Shown: positions 42,717 to 55,910, counted from the stretch's first letter. The stretch: DNA of 64,000 nucleotides from Paeniroseomonas aquatica (GCF_030409335.1 NZ_JAUFPN010000060.1:1-64000); one strand, 5' to 3'. Numbers and translations: made by a program. The notes: generated from the sequence alone by a model not told the origin.

Positions 42717-44257
42717 GACGGCAGTGTAGCCTGCTCCGCCGGCGCCACGCTGGCGGCATGGGCGCGCAACGCCACCAGCAGCACCTGCTTCTGCCGGTCG
42801 TCGAGCGTTCCGGCCGTCTCGATGCTGCGCATGGCCTCTGGCGCCGTGCGGTCAAGCGCCACGCCCAGGCCCTGCCGGAAGGCCGCTACCGCGGGCAGCG
42901 GCATGGCATCCAGCACACCCGATTGCACCGCCAGCACGAGCGCGACCTCCTCCGCCAGGCGCAGCGGCGCATGCTGCGGCTGGCCCAATATGGCGCGGAT
43001 ACGCGCGCCGCGGGCGAGCTGGTCCCGTACCCGCGCATCCGGCATCCCGCCGAAGCGGGTGAAGCTCTCCAGCTCCAGAAACTGCGCATAATCGAGGCGC
43101 AGCGAGTCCGCGGCCAGTCGCAGCACCTTGGCCTGGGTCTTGCCGCCGACGCGGCTGACGCTGGTGCCGACATCGACGGCGGGCTTCATCCCCTCATGAA
43201 ACAGCTTGGCATCCAGCACGATCTGGCCGTCGGTGATGGAAATGAGGTTGGTCGGAATATAGGCGCTGAGGTTGCCGGCATCGGTCTCGGCGATCGGCAA
43301 GGCGGTCAGCGAGCCGCCGCCCCGCACCTTCGACAGTTTCGCCGCACGCTCCAGCAAGCGCGCATGCACGTAGAACACATCGCCCGGATAGGCCTCCCGC
43401 CCGGGCGACTGGCGGGTGAGCAGCGCGATCTCGCGATGGGTTGCGGCGTGCTTGGAAAGATCGTCGAGGACAATCAGCGCATGGCCGCCCCGGTCGCGGA
43501 AATACTCCGCCATGGTGAAACCCGCGTAAGGCGCGATCCATTGCAACCCGGGCGAAGTCGCCGCCCGCGCCACAACAATGATGCAGCGCTCTGGCGCGCC
43601 GAAGGTTTGGATGGCATCGATCGCCCGCTGGACGTTCGAGCTCTTCTGGCCGATGGCGACATAGACGCAAATGATGTCGCTGGTCTTCTGGCTGATGATG
43701 GTGTCGATCGCGACAGTCGTCTTGCCAATGGCGCGGTCGCCGATGATGAGCTCGCGTTGGCCGCGGCCCAGCGCAAAAAGTGAATCCACGACGACGAGTC
43801 CGGTCTGCACCGGTTGCTGGACGAGATCGCGATCGATGATTGAGGGCGCGGGCCGCTCGATCGGCTGCGTCTCCTCGGTGAGGATGGGACCCTTGCCGTC
43901 CAGCGGGCGCCCGAGCGGGTCGACGACGCGGCCGAGCAGCCCCGGCCCGACCGGCACGCGTACCACATCGCCGATGCCATGCACGGCGTCACCGGCCTCG
44001 ATCCCGTCGACATCGTCGAACACCACGCAGCCGACACGGTCGCGCTCCAGCACCTGGGCGAAGCCGAACTGGCCCTTCCCGAAGCGCACCAGTTCGTCGA
44101 GCCGCAGGTCGGGCAGCCCGGAGATGAGCGCGATGCCGTCGCCGACCTCCTCGACCCGGCCGATCTGATCCAAGTGCGCTCCGAGTTCGGCGGCGGCAAG
44201 TTTGGCGCGGGCGCCGCCGAGCCAGGCATCCGCCGAGCCGCCGGGATCAGCCGTCAT
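42713..44257 (-). CDS. atpA: N-type ATPase alpha subunit
   Basis: 514 aa. N-terminal β-barrel ([28 protein letters not shown]), nucleotide-binding domain with [15 protein letters not shown], the conserved [16 protein letters not shown] and SISDGQ-like [32 protein letters not shown], and a C-terminal helical domain. It overlaps atpF by 11 bp. The regular F-type α has the same domains; assignment to the N-type follows from gene order and the partners atpQ and atpR. Confidence 0.93.
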   Translation of the reverse strand: MTADPGGSADAWLGGARAKLAAAELGAHLDQIGRVEEVGDGIALISGLPDLRLDELVRFGKGQFGFAQVLERDRVGCVVFDDVDGIEAGDAVHGIGDVVRVPVGPGLLGRVVDPLGRPLDGKGPILTEETQPIERPAPSIIDRDLVQQPVQTGLVVVDSLFALGRGQRELIIGDRAIGKTTVAIDTIISQKTSDIICVYVAIGQKSSNVQRAIDAIQTFGAPERCIIVVARAATSPGLQWIAPYAGFTMAEYFRDRGGHALIVLDDLSKHAATHREIALLTRQSPGREAYPGDVFYVHARLLERAAKLSKVRGGGSLTALPIAETDAGNLSAYIPTNLISITDGQIVLDAKLFHEGMKPAVDVGTSVSRVGGKTQAKVLRLAADSLRLDYAQFLELESFTRFGGMPDARVRDQLARGARIRAILGQPQHAPLRLAEEVALVLAVQSGVLDAMPLPAVAAFRQGLGVALDRTAPEAMRSIETAGTLDDRQKQVLLVALRAHAASVAPAEQATLPS

Positions 44258-44984
44258 GCGCGAGATCCTTTTGGATTCGGGCCAGGTCGGCGCGCCAGCT
44301 GTTGGCCACCTCCAGATGCGGCCCGCTCAATTCGAAGCCGGCGATCAGCGTGGGATCAACCCTGAAGGCAATCTCCGCATTGCCGCCGAGCGCCTCACCG
44401 ATCAGCGCCCGGCAGCGGTCCTGCTCGACCGGCTCGAGCGGCGTGGCGGTGGTCGCCACTAGACTGACACCCTCGGCCGCAGCGGCCTGGCGCACCGATT
44501 CGGGCAGTGCGCGGATGCCTTGCAGCAGCCAGTCCAGGAAAGCAGCGCGTACCGCCGTGCCGTCAAGTCGGGCCGCGAGCCGGCCAGCGATGTCGGTGGC
44601 GAGGCTTGCGGCGCTGCGGGCCCAAGCCTTTTCGGCATCGCCTCGCTCCTGCGCGATCGCCGCTCTGGCCGCCACCTCACGGGTGGCGGCCGCGGTCACC
44701 TCCTCCGCCAGCCGTGACGTGGCGGCCGCTGTCGCTTCTTTTTGGGCAGCGGCGAGGATCGCGTCGCGCTCGGCGCGAAAGCCGGCGCGGGTCTTCTCGA
44801 TCTCGGTGAGCGTCGCCGCCGCCTTTTTCTGGCTGGCCTCGGCCTCCTTCAGCATGGTCTGCGCCACGTTGCGCCGCTGCTCTATCATGGTCGCCACTGG
44901 GCGCCAGAAGAACCGCCCGAGCAGCCAGACCAGGATCGCGACGTTGATCGTCTGGATGCCGAGCGTCCACCAATCGATGGTCAT
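44247..44984 (-). CDS. atpF: N-type ATPase b subunit with fused delta-like C-terminus
   Basis: 245 aa. One N-terminal membrane helix ([19 protein letters not shown]), then a long Ala/Glu-rich helix (~35-125). The C-terminal ~100 residues ([14 protein letters not shown]... [43 protein letters not shown]) look like the C-terminal part of the delta subunit (IGG.EI..G...D.S....L). N-ATPase operons have no separate atpH, so this fusion supplies the peripheral stalk. A 4-bp gap separates it from atpE. Confidence 0.88.
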   Translation of the reverse strand: MTIDWWTLGIQTINVAILVWLLGRFFWRPVATMIEQRRNVAQTMLKEAEASQKKAAATLTEIEKTRAGFRAERDAILAAAQKEATAAATSRLAEEVTAAATREVAARAAIAQERGDAEKAWARSAASLATDIAGRLAARLDGTAVRAAFLDWLLQGIRALPESVRQAAAAEGVSLVATTATPLEPVEQDRCRALIGEALGGNAEIAFRVDPTLIAGFELSGPHLEVANSWRADLARIQKDLAHDG

Positions 44985-44988
44985 CGAG

Positions 44989-45234
44989 TCAACGCAGCAG
45001 CGGGTTGGCGAAGAGCAACAGCAGGGCGATCACCAGGCAATAGATCGCCGTCGTCTCGATCATCGCGAGCCCGACGAAGAGCGTGCGTGAGATAGTGCTG
45101 GCGGCCTCCGGCTGGCGGGCGATGGCATCCATTGCGGCGGCGACCGCCTTGCCTTCGGCGAGGGCGGGCCCGATGGCGCCGAACGAAACGGCAACGGCGG
45201 CACAGACGATGCTGGCGAGGGCCAACCAGTTCAT
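44989..45234 (-). CDS. atpE: N-type ATPase c subunit
   Basis: 81 aa, two membrane helices. The loop ARQPEA is conserved. In helix 2 the ion-binding carboxylate is Glu60 (LAMIETTAIY). In helix 1 the position that is Gln32 in the Ilyobacter Na+-type c ring is Glu27 (IGPALAEGKAV). Two carboxylates per site are known from the proton-specific N-type ring of Burkholderia pseudomallei, so a proton-coupled ring is my inference, although the following Thr61-Thr62 and Tyr65 resemble Na+ ligands. Confidence 0.92.
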   Translation of the reverse strand: MNWLALASIVCAAVAVSFGAIGPALAEGKAVAAAMDAIARQPEAASTISRTLFVGLAMIETTAIYCLVIALLLLFANPLLR

Positions 45235-45929
45235 GGGATTTTCCTTTCGGGAGCAGTAGCGGCCGGGCGCTTCGCGTCATTGACCACGCCGGCGATGAAG
45301 ACCATCGCCAGGACGGCGAAGATGTAGGCCTGCACGGCGCCGGTCAGCAGATCGAGCGCCATCAGCGGGATCGGCACCAGAAGGCCGGCCAACGATAGAA
45401 CGATGCCGACCACGAAGACGCCGCTCATGACATTGCCGAAGAGGCGCACCATCATGGAGAAGCTCCGGGTCAGGCTCTCGACAATATTGAGCGGCACCAT
45501 GACGAGGTTGGGCGAGGCGAAGCTCGCCAGGTAGCCACGCACGCCGCCGGCCCGCACGCCGAACCGGATGACGGCGAGGAAGACCAGCAGGGCCAGTGCC
45601 GCGTCGGTTTCCAGATGCGCCGTCGGAGGCTCGACGCCCGGCACCAGCGTCACCCAGTTGGCGAGGAAGATGAACACGAAGAGCGTGCCGATGAAGGCCC
45701 GGTAGGGGTCGGGCTCGACCCGCATCGTGTCGCGGATCTGGCTGTCCACCGCCTCGACAATCAACTCCAGAAAAGCCTGGGTCGGCGATGGGACAAGGGA
45801 AAGCCGGCGCCCGAGCAGAAAGCCCCCAAGGATCGGGACGAGCATGATCGCCCAGGTCGTGACCACGCCCTCGCTGATCGGAACCGGGCCGAGATGGAAC
45901 AGCGCGATGCTGCTGAGCGGGGAGGTCAT
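45231..45929 (-). CDS. atpB: N-type ATPase a subunit
   Basis: 232 aa from ATG 45929, which overlaps the atpR stop. Five to six membrane helices. The essential Arg is in the helix VESLTRSFSMMVRLFGNVMSGVF, facing the c ring, and the last helix AVQAYIFAVLAMVFIAGV is conserved too. It forms the two half-channels through which ions reach the ring. It overlaps atpE by 4 bp. Confidence 0.92.
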   Translation of the reverse strand: MTSPLSSIALFHLGPVPISEGVVTTWAIMLVPILGGFLLGRRLSLVPSPTQAFLELIVEAVDSQIRDTMRVEPDPYRAFIGTLFVFIFLANWVTLVPGVEPPTAHLETDAALALLVFLAVIRFGVRAGGVRGYLASFASPNLVMVPLNIVESLTRSFSMMVRLFGNVMSGVFVVGIVLSLAGLLVPIPLMALDLLTGAVQAYIFAVLAMVFIAGVVNDAKRPAATAPERKIP

Positions 45930-46210
45930 GGCGCGGTGCTCCGAATTTGGCGCAGCGTGACCGCGCGCGCGAGGGTGATGCCGCAGGCCATGGCGAGCAG
46001 CGGCCAGATGCCCTGCCGGGCGGCCCAGACCAAAGCGCCGCCCAGCAGGGCGAAGCGGCCGAGATGGCAGGCCAGCACCAGCAGCACGCCACCGTCGCTG
46101 AGGAGCTGGTGGGTTATCCACCAGAGCGCCCCGAAGAAGACCAGCCCCAGCAAAAAGCCCAGCCCAAGCAGCCCGGCGAGGGTGACAATGGTCAAGATTC
46201 CTGCATCCAT
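45926..46210 (-). CDS. atpR: N-ATPase-specific membrane protein AtpR
   Basis: 94 aa from ATG 46210 (MDAGILTIVTLAGLLGLG), overlapping atpQ by 19 bp. Three membrane helices, with two Arg residues (HLGRFALLGG and ITLARAVTLRQIR) near helix ends. AtpR occurs only in N-type ATPase operons between atpQ and atpB, and is thought to interact with the c ring through conserved Arg residues. The start is chosen by this overlap and the family length. Confidence 0.85.
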   Translation of the reverse strand: MDAGILTIVTLAGLLGLGFLLGLVFFGALWWITHQLLSDGGVLLVLACHLGRFALLGGALVWAARQGIWPLLAMACGITLARAVTLRQIRSTAP

Positions 46211-46472
46211 TTCCACCCAGACCAGCAGCCCAGCGCCAATCCGATCATCAGCAGCGGCGCGGTCCAGAACACGCCGGAGCCATGCAGGCCATCGAGCCAG
46301 CGGCCGAGGAAGGCCCCCAGCAGCATCGGCACGACGATAATCCAGCCGAGAACGCCGATCTGCGCCAAGTGACGGGCGACCGAAGGCTCGCCGTCGCGCA
46401 GCCAGCCGCGATGCCGGTCTGCCCGCAGGCGTACACCTTTCACCAGTGGGTCCTGCTCCTCGGGCGGCATAC

Positions 46473-46476
<4 letters not shown>
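46192..46476 (-). CDS. atpQ: N-ATPase assembly protein AtpQ (AtpI-like)
   Basis: 94 aa with a charged N-terminus and two membrane helices (IGVLGWIIVVPMLLGAFLGRWLD and FWTAPLLMIGLALGCWSGWKWM), typical of AtpI/AtpQ. AtpI-type proteins help build the c ring. It overlaps atpC and atpR. Position between ε and AtpR identifies it as atpQ. Confidence 0.87.
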
Positions 46477-50290
<3,814 letters not shown>

Positions 50291-50294
<4 letters not shown>

Positions 50295-51694
50295 GCGCGC
50301 TGCCCGGCCCGGACCATCAGCACACCGAGCGCGCAGGAGGCGAGGCGGGTCGCGGCGCTGTCGGCCCGGCTGGTGAGGACGATCGGCACGCGCGCGCCCA
50401 GCACCAGCCCGGCGGCCTCCGCGCCGGCCAGGAAGCTGAGCTGCTTGGCAAGCATGTTGCCGACCTCGAGATCGGGCACGACCAGGATATCTGCCCGCCC
50501 GGCCACAGCGGAGACGATGCCCTTCTCCCTCGCCGCGGCCTCGCTGATCGCATTGTCGAAGGCCAGCGGCCCGTCGAGGATGCCGCCCGTGATCTGCCCG
50601 CGATCTGCCATCTTGCACAGCGCTGCCGCATCGACCGTGGAGGGCAGGCGGCCGCTCACCGTCTCGACCGCGGCGAGGATCGCCACATGCGGTTCGGTGA
50701 TGCCGATCACCTGTGCCAGGTCGATCGCGTTCTGCACGATATCCGCCTTCTCGGCGAGTGTCGGCGTGATATTGATGGCGCCATCCGTCAGCAGCAGCAG
50801 GCGCGGATGCTCGGGCACGTCCATCACATAGACATGGCTGATCCGCCGTGCGGTCCGCAGCCCGGTTCCGGCCGCGACCACCGGATGCATGAAGGTCTCG
50901 GTATGCAGGTCGCCCTTCATCAGCATCGCGGCCTCGCCGGCCTGGATGAGCGCGACGGATCGCGACGCGGCGCTGGGCGCGTCGGCCGCATCGATTAGGC
51001 GGAAGCCCGCGATATCCAGGCTGGCCGCCCTCGCCGCCGCCTCGATCCGCGCCGTCGGCCCGACGAGGACGGGTATGATCAGCCCCGCCTTCGCCGCATC
51101 CAGGGCGGCGCCTAGGGACGCGGCATCGACCGGATACACGACGGCCGTGGTCACGGCGGTGTCGGCCACGGCGCGGGCCAGCAGATTGTGCAGGATGTCG
51201 TGGCGCCCGATGCGGATGTCGGGCAGGACGACGCGCGGGCGGCGGACCTTGACCCGCGGCGCGCGAGCCTCGGCGGTGCCGGTGATCACCGCATCGCCAT
51301 GCTGGTTGGTGCAGACCGTGTCGAGCGTCACATCGCCCTTCTCCGGCCGCTTGTCGCGGACCGTTACCGTCGCGGTGATGGTGTCCCCGATGCTCACCGG
51401 CCGACGGAAATGCAGCTCCTGGCCGAGATAGATGGTGCCGGGTCCCGGCAGCCTAGTGCCGAGCACGGCGGAGATTAGTCCGCCGCCCCACATCCCCTGG
51501 ATGATGATGTGGTGGAACATATCCGTCTCGGCATAGGCAGGATCGACATGCGCCGGGTTCACGTCGCCGGTGACGGCCGCGAAGAGGTCGATATCGCGCT
51601 GGGTGACGACATGCGAAAGACTGGCGGCCTCGCCGAGATGGATCTCGTCGAAGGTCCGGTTCTCGATGAAGGCAACGGGGTTCGCGTCAGGCAC
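50291..51694 (-). CDS. Fusion of MaoC-type enoyl-CoA hydratase and phosphate acetyl/butyryltransferase
   Basis: 467 aa from GTG 51694, six bases after the phaC stop. Residues ~10-150 are a MaoC hot-dog domain: LFAAVTGDVNPAHVDPAYA with the catalytic Asp/His, FHHIIIQGMWGGGLISAVLGTRLPGPGTIY. Residues ~175-465 are a Pta/Ptb domain (VLVGPTARIEAAA, MKGDLHTETFMHPV, LTDGAINITP, FDNAISEAAAREKGI, ILVVPDLEVGNMLAKQL). The first part could turn enoyl-CoA into (R)-3-hydroxyacyl-CoA for PhaC. The second would form acyl phosphate for AckA. The longer open frame reaching back into phaC is not used. Confidence 0.9.
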
Positions 51695-51699
51695 TGGGG

Positions 51700-53463
51700 T
51701 TATCCTTCGCGGACATAGGTGCCTGGGGCATCGCAGAGTGCTGCATAGCCGGGCGCGCCCATCGGCGGCGGGTCGATGCGCGGCCGCGACCTTGCCTCCA
51801 GCCACGCATCCCAGGCGGGCCACCAGGAACCATCCTGCGGCGCGGTGTCGCGCAACCATTCGTCGGGCCCCAGCGTGTGCCCCGCGGCCTCGCGGGCACG
51901 GAGGCGAAAATGACGGTGCGGGTGGCCGGGCTCGCTCACGATGCCCGCATTGTGCCCGCCCGAGGTCAGCACGAAAGTCAGCGGGCCGTCATTGAGCACA
52001 TGCAGCCGGAACACCGAATGCCAGGGCGCGATGTGGTCACGCTCCGTGCCGACGAGGAAGATGGGCAATTTGATGTCCCCCAGCGTCACCGGCCTTCCGC
52101 CCACCGGGAAGCGGCCCTCGGCGAGGTCGTTGTCGAGAAAGAGGTGCCGCAGATACTCGATATGCATGCGGGCGGGCAGCCGCGTGCCATCGGCATTCCA
52201 GGCCATCAGGTCGTTCGGCGTATCCTGCTCCCCAAGCAGGTAGTCGCGGATCGCATGCGACCAGACGAGGTCGTTGGAGCGCAGCATCTGGAAGGCGCCG
52301 GCCATCTGCTTCTGGTCCAGATAGCCTTGGCCCTGCATGACGTCGTCGAGGAAGGCAAGCTGGTCATTGGTGATGAAGAGCTGCAGCTCGCCGGCCTCGG
52401 TGAAATCCGTCTGGGCGGCGAGCAGGGTGAGGCTGGCGAGCCGGCGGTCATCCTCGCGCGCCATGGCCGCGGCGGCGATCGCCAGCAGCGTGCCGCCGAG
52501 GCAATAGCCGACGGCGTGGAGCTTCGCGCCGCCGCAGATGGCCCCCACCGCGTCGATCGCCGCCATCACGCCGTGGCTGCGGTAGTCGTCGAGGGTGGTG
52601 TCGCGCATGTCCGCGCCCGGGTTGCGCCAGGAGATGGCGAAGACCGTGCGCCCCTGGCCGACCAGCCAGCCGATCATCGAATTCCCGAGCGAGAGGTCGA
52701 GGATGTAATATTTCATGATCCAGGCCGGCACGATCAGCACCGGCTCGGCGCCGACGGTCGGAGTGGTCGGCGCATACTGGATCACCTCCATCAAGGCATT
52801 GCGGAAGACAACCTTGCCAGGTGTGGCGGCGAGATTGCCACCCAGCCTAAAGCCTTCCATCCCAGAACCCGCATCGGCGCGGGCGCGGTCCCGCAGCAGG
52901 TTGCCCAGTCCGGCGACGAGATTGCCGCCACGGGTCGCTTTCGTCGCCTGGATGACCTCGGGGTTCAGCCAGGGGAGGTTCGAGGGCGAAACCAAGTCGA
53001 GCCATTGCCGCACGCTGAAGGCGACGATCCGCTCATTCGCCGGATCGACGCCGGGTGGCGTGTGGACCAGGCTGTCGCTCCATTCCTCGCCCAGCAGCAC
53101 AGCCTGGACCAGCGTGCGGTATGGGTTTTCCAGCCAGGCGGGATGGTCGAAGCGATGGTCCTCCAGCCGCGGCGCGATGGCCGGCTTCCCGCTCATCATC
53201 GCCTGCGCCAGGCGGATCCATTGCGCCACCGCCACTCGCCCTAGCATGGATGTCTGGAAGGGCGAATTGGCCGCGTGGTTCATCCAATCGAGGAAGGCCA
53301 GGCTCAGCGTGCTGGGGGACCGGCCGCCGGTGAAGCGGCTCTGCCAAGCATGCAGCAGCCGGTCGAGGTCGGCCGCCGTCGTCATGCGCGGTTCTGGCGG
53401 AAACACTTCGGCCGGTGATGTTATTACGTGGCTCGACATGGTGGGGTCCGACATTGTGGTCAT
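51700..53463 (-). CDS. phaC: Polyhydroxyalkanoate synthase
   Basis: 587 aa; ATG 53463 or 53454. α/β-hydrolase of the class I PHA synthase type. The active-site Cys321 lies in the lipase-like box GYCLGG. The conserved VLIVPAWIMKYYILDLSLGNSMIGWLVGQG and FAISWRNPGADM, the catalytic Asp in FLVGTERDHIAP and the His in TSGGHNAGIVSEPGH are all present. It polymerises (R)-3-hydroxyacyl-CoA to polyester. It opens the long overlapping operon to atpG. Phasin or depolymerase genes are not in the window. Confidence 0.93.
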   Translation of the reverse strand: MTTMSDPTMSSHVITSPAEVFPPEPRMTTAADLDRLLHAWQSRFTGGRSPSTLSLAFLDWMNHAANSPFQTSMLGRVAVAQWIRLAQAMMSGKPAIAPRLEDHRFDHPAWLENPYRTLVQAVLLGEEWSDSLVHTPPGVDPANERIVAFSVRQWLDLVSPSNLPWLNPEVIQATKATRGGNLVAGLGNLLRDRARADAGSGMEGFRLGGNLAATPGKVVFRNALMEVIQYAPTTPTVGAEPVLIVPAWIMKYYILDLSLGNSMIGWLVGQGRTVFAISWRNPGADMRDTTLDDYRSHGVMAAIDAVGAICGGAKLHAVGYCLGGTLLAIAAAAMAREDDRRLASLTLLAAQTDFTEAGELQLFITNDQLAFLDDVMQGQGYLDQKQMAGAFQMLRSNDLVWSHAIRDYLLGEQDTPNDLMAWNADGTRLPARMHIEYLRHLFLDNDLAEGRFPVGGRPVTLGDIKLPIFLVGTERDHIAPWHSVFRLHVLNDGPLTFVLTSGGHNAGIVSEPGHPHRHFRLRAREAAGHTLGPDEWLRDTAPQDGSWWPAWDAWLEARSRPRIDPPPMGAPGYAALCDAPGTYVREG

Positions 53464-53503
53464 TTCCAGAAGGCTCCCGAGGAGAGCTCGGATGGCGGGC
53501 CCG

Positions 53504-54061
53504 TCATGCAGCGCCGAGGGCGATCACCTCCGGCACGGTGGACTGGGTCAACCCATGCGTGTCCAAGCGTGCAGGCTTGATAGTGCCGAGAATGGCCTTT
53601 GCGCGGGCGACCTCTTCGGCCGTGCCATGCGCCATCACAAGGAAACCATCCGCCTTCACCGCAGCCTCATATTCCAGCACGCTGTTCTTCGGGATGCCGA
53701 TGCTGAACAGCGCGGCGCCGAGCGCGGAGAGGCCACCGAGAACCACGGCATTCTCGATCGCCATTATCGCGGCGGCGGCCACGTAGCCAAGGACGACCAG
53801 GGGGCCGGCCACGGGAATGCTAATGAATAGCCCACCGAAGAACAGGCCCCACAAGCCGCCCCATACCGCGCCGCGGGTGCCCCAAAACCGAACCCGGTCA
53901 CCGGTGTTGTAAAAGCCCACGACCTTTTCCTCGGTGTGGTATCCCTTGCCCACGACGCTGAGCTGTTTCATTGCGAAGCCTTCGCTGGCTAGCTGCTTGA
54001 TCGCGGCTTCCGCGGCGACGTGTTCGCTGAAGACGGCAACGGCCGTATCGGTCTTTTCCAT
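53504..54061 (-). CDS. Membrane protein with general-stress-protein-17M-like domain
   Basis: 185 aa, ATG 54061 with AGGAG five bases upstream. N-terminal ~60 residues: TAVAVFSEHVAAEAAIKQLASEGFAMKQLSVVGKGY, resembling the GSP17M domain. A glycine-rich membrane hairpin follows (GGLWGLFFGGLFISIPVAGPLVVLGYVAAAAIM), then a soluble C-terminal part (EYEAAVKADGFLVMAHG, EVARAKAIL). Proteins of this shape are stress-induced; the exact function is unknown. It lies 40 bp before phaC on the same strand and might share its transcription. Confidence 0.75.
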   Translation of the reverse strand: MEKTDTAVAVFSEHVAAEAAIKQLASEGFAMKQLSVVGKGYHTEEKVVGFYNTGDRVRFWGTRGAVWGGLWGLFFGGLFISIPVAGPLVVLGYVAAAAIMAIENAVVLGGLSALGAALFSIGIPKNSVLEYEAAVKADGFLVMAHGTAEEVARAKAILGTIKPARLDTHGLTQSTVPEVIALGAA

Positions 54062-54144
54062 AGGAGACTCCTGGGCGATCTGTGGGATGGAAGCACGCTA
54101 GCTGCGCCGACCCGGTCTCACGGGACGGCGCGACTCTGTACAGG

Positions 54145-54789
54145 TCAGACGACGAGCAGGTCGTTCTCGACGGCGGTTGCGCCGGGCGCTGCCCAGGCTG
54201 TCGTCGCGGCCACTTGACGCTCATAGGGTGAGCGCACGGTACCGGTCAGGCGAATATGGCCGCCGGTGGCGCTAACGGCGATCGTCTTGCTGTCGAACAG
54301 CCAGGACCGATGCAGCGCGTGGCTGATGTCGTCGCTGATCTTGCTGGTATCAGGCCGCACCGTGATGGCAATCTGGTTGGCCACGCCGACCACGCCGAAC
54401 AGCCACCGGACTTCCTGCTCCACCGCGCTCTTCTGATAATACCACTCTACTTGGCCGGTAAGCGTTACCCAGCCCTGCTTCACCTTGATCGCGTCTCGCG
54501 GGATGGAAACATCCCAGCTCAGCCGATCAACGACAGCCGCTGCAATCTCGTCATCTCCACGCTTGGTGTCGAAGGGAAGATTCACCTCGATCTCCTCGGC
54601 GACGGCCGAGACACCTTTTACGCGACAGGCGGCGGCTTTGGCCGCCTGTCTCTGAACATCGGTGGCGACATGACCCATCAGGGTTACGACTCCATCCTGC
54701 GCGGAAACGCCGATATAGGCGGCGTCCACGCTGGGCTCCCAATTCAACTCGGAGAGCACGGCCTGCTTCAGCTGGGCATCATTCCTCAT
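54145..54789 (-). CDS. Protein with three BON domains
   Basis: 214 aa from ATG 54789 with AAGGA upstream. Three repeats of about 70 residues begin LKQAVLSELNWEPSVDAAYIGVSAQDGVVTLMGHV, IAAAVVDRLSWDVSIPRDAIKVKQGWVTLTGQV and ISHALHRSWLFDSKTIAVSATGGHIRLTGTV; each has the BON core 'I.V....G.V.L.G.V'. There is no signal peptide, so it may be cytoplasmic or peripheral. BON proteins of this kind sit beside Usp and N-ATPase genes in stress-survival clusters. One copy of the palindromic operator lies 83 bp upstream. Confidence 0.85.
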   Translation of the reverse strand: MRNDAQLKQAVLSELNWEPSVDAAYIGVSAQDGVVTLMGHVATDVQRQAAKAAACRVKGVSAVAEEIEVNLPFDTKRGDDEIAAAVVDRLSWDVSIPRDAIKVKQGWVTLTGQVEWYYQKSAVEQEVRWLFGVVGVANQIAITVRPDTSKISDDISHALHRSWLFDSKTIAVSATGGHIRLTGTVRSPYERQVAATTAWAAPGATAVENDLLVV

Positions 54790-54871
54790 GGGTGGGTCCT
54801 TGTTCGGAGAGCAATGAGCGAGGCTACCTATTTGCATGCACCCTAGGCGCCCACAGCACCGTCACGGCAGG

Positions 54872-54887
54872 GTCGGAAACTACGCGG
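54872..54887. promoter_or_regulatory. Single operator candidate upstream of the BON gene
   Basis: GTCGGAAACTACGCGG, matching the core CGGAAACTACC/G of the other sites. It ends 83 bp before the BON start. The partner site expected some 63 bp away is not found; a transposase remnant starts there. Confidence 0.45.
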
Positions 54888-54894
54888 TCGCAGT

Positions 54895-55175
54895 GCCAAG
54901 CTCTGCGAGCGCTTCTTCGTCAACTATCATCGCGTCCTCAACCGCATCGACCGGAGCGGGCGGGCGGCAGCGCGGGTGTTGCTTGGGTCACTGCTGGAAG
55001 TCTTTCTGCCGGCAGGACCGGTGCTGCTGAGCCTCGACGACACCATCGAGCGCCTGCGCGGCAAGTGCATCAGCGCTAAGGGCATCTACCGGACCCGGTC
55101 CAATCTAGCCACGGTCACTTCGTCAAGGCCAGTGGCTTGCGCTGGCTCAGCCTGATGCTGCTGGTCCCAATATCC
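54895..55175 (+). pseudogene. Transposase fragment (IS701/IS4-like DDE)
   Basis: In frame: CERFFVNYHRVLNRIDRSGRAAARVLLGSLL, VFLPAGPVLLSLDDTIERLRGKCISAKGIYR, then after a 1-base shift SSHGHFVKASGLRWLSLMLLVP. LSLDDTIERLRGK..AKGIYR with the following HGHFVKASG is the start of the catalytic region of IS701-like enzymes, including the first Asp. Both ends of the gene are missing. It runs directly into the P-type ATPase fragment on the other strand. Confidence 0.65.
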
Positions 55176-55290
55176 TGGACCCAGCCTGATCGTTGCCTCG
55201 GTCAGCGTGCCGGTCTTGTCGGTGCACAGCATCTCCTCGGCGAGCGATGCCTGCAGGGCGTTCAGCCGCTTGTGCATGTCCATCACCAGC
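55166..55290 (-). pseudogene. P-type ATPase fragment with the phosphorylation motif
   Basis: On the minus strand from 55290: [44 protein letters not shown] is the phosphorylation site of P-type ATPases, and the lead-in LNALQ resembles Mg2+/cation types (LNAIQNLGAMDVLCTDKTGTLT). Only about 40 codons remain, without membrane helices, so this is a scar of a larger gene. Confidence 0.6.
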
Positions 55291-55747
55291 TGGTACGGGC
55301 TGTTTGCATGGCCGTGGCTGGCCTGGGTGTGGCGGCAATGGCATTAGGGCGCAGCAGGTCGTCGGCGGCGGTGGGCAGGGTATGCAGCACGCTGGCCAGC
55401 CGCCCGGCCAGGTCCGGCAATGGGGTCGTCAGCAGGGGTGCTGCCATGACGCCGAGGTCAGAGGCGATGCGCGCCATCAGCCGCTCGGCGCCAGGCACCT
55501 GGCAGGCATCCCCGATCAGCCACACCCCGGCGGTGATGGTATCGAATTTCCGCTGGTCAATCCCGCAGGCGACGCGCTCGTCCTTCAGGCTGGCGGGCAA
55601 GGTTTCCGGGTGAGCCGCGTGATCCGCTGCCACTTGCAACAGCGAGAAGATGTATTTCAGCCGGTCGTTGGCCGCCAGGGACGCGTGCAGGGCGGCGCGG
55701 GGCTGTAGCGCCTGCTCACCGATCGCCGTCAGAATCTGCGTTTTCAT
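55283..55747 (-). CDS. Hypothetical protein, family not recognised
   Basis: 154 aa from ATG 55747 (MKTQILTAIGEQALQPRAALHASLAANDRLKYIFSLLQ). Helical and soluble by composition, without signal peptide or membrane segment. One noticeable stretch is ERVACGIDQRKFDTITAGVWLIGDACQVPGAERLM. The C-terminal ~15 residues (PRPATAMQTARTSW) run into the P-type ATPase fragment and may replace a lost natural end. It lies between the BON and MFS genes. Coding bias looks real, but its function is open. Confidence 0.5.
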   Translation of the reverse strand: MKTQILTAIGEQALQPRAALHASLAANDRLKYIFSLLQVAADHAAHPETLPASLKDERVACGIDQRKFDTITAGVWLIGDACQVPGAERLMARIASDLGVMAAPLLTTPLPDLAGRLASVLHTLPTAADDLLRPNAIAATPRPATAMQTARTSW

Positions 55748-55831
55748 CGGCGGTCCGTGTAAGCGGCAGCACGGCTGCTGCTCGCGCCTGGCGGGGACCG
55801 GTTTAGAGGCAGCGGCGTTGCAGGCGCAGGG

Positions 55832-55847
55832 CCGGAAACTACCGAAG
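55832..55847. promoter_or_regulatory. Operator candidate, distal site of the MFS-PFOR pair
   Basis: GCCGGAAACTACCGAA, 13 of 16 positions as in CTCGGAAACTACCGAG. It starts 63 bp upstream of the proximal site, nearly the same spacing as before usp. Confidence 0.55.
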
Positions 55848-55894
55848 CGTGCCCGCCCCGTGCAGCTGCCATCGGCCCTGTCACACAACCAACC

Positions 55895-55910
55895 TCGGTA
55901 GTTTCCGAGC
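55895..55910. promoter_or_regulatory. Palindromic operator candidate, proximal site before the MFS-PFOR operon
   Basis: CTCGGTAGTTTCCGAG: 15 of 16 bases identical to the site at 39890-39905. It ends 73 bp before the MFS start. Confidence 0.6.

Noticed and set aside
44247-45090. Plus-strand frames opposite the ATPase operon (for example 44302-45090)
   Set aside because: They are shadows of atpF and atpE, with no starts, motifs or coding pattern of their own.
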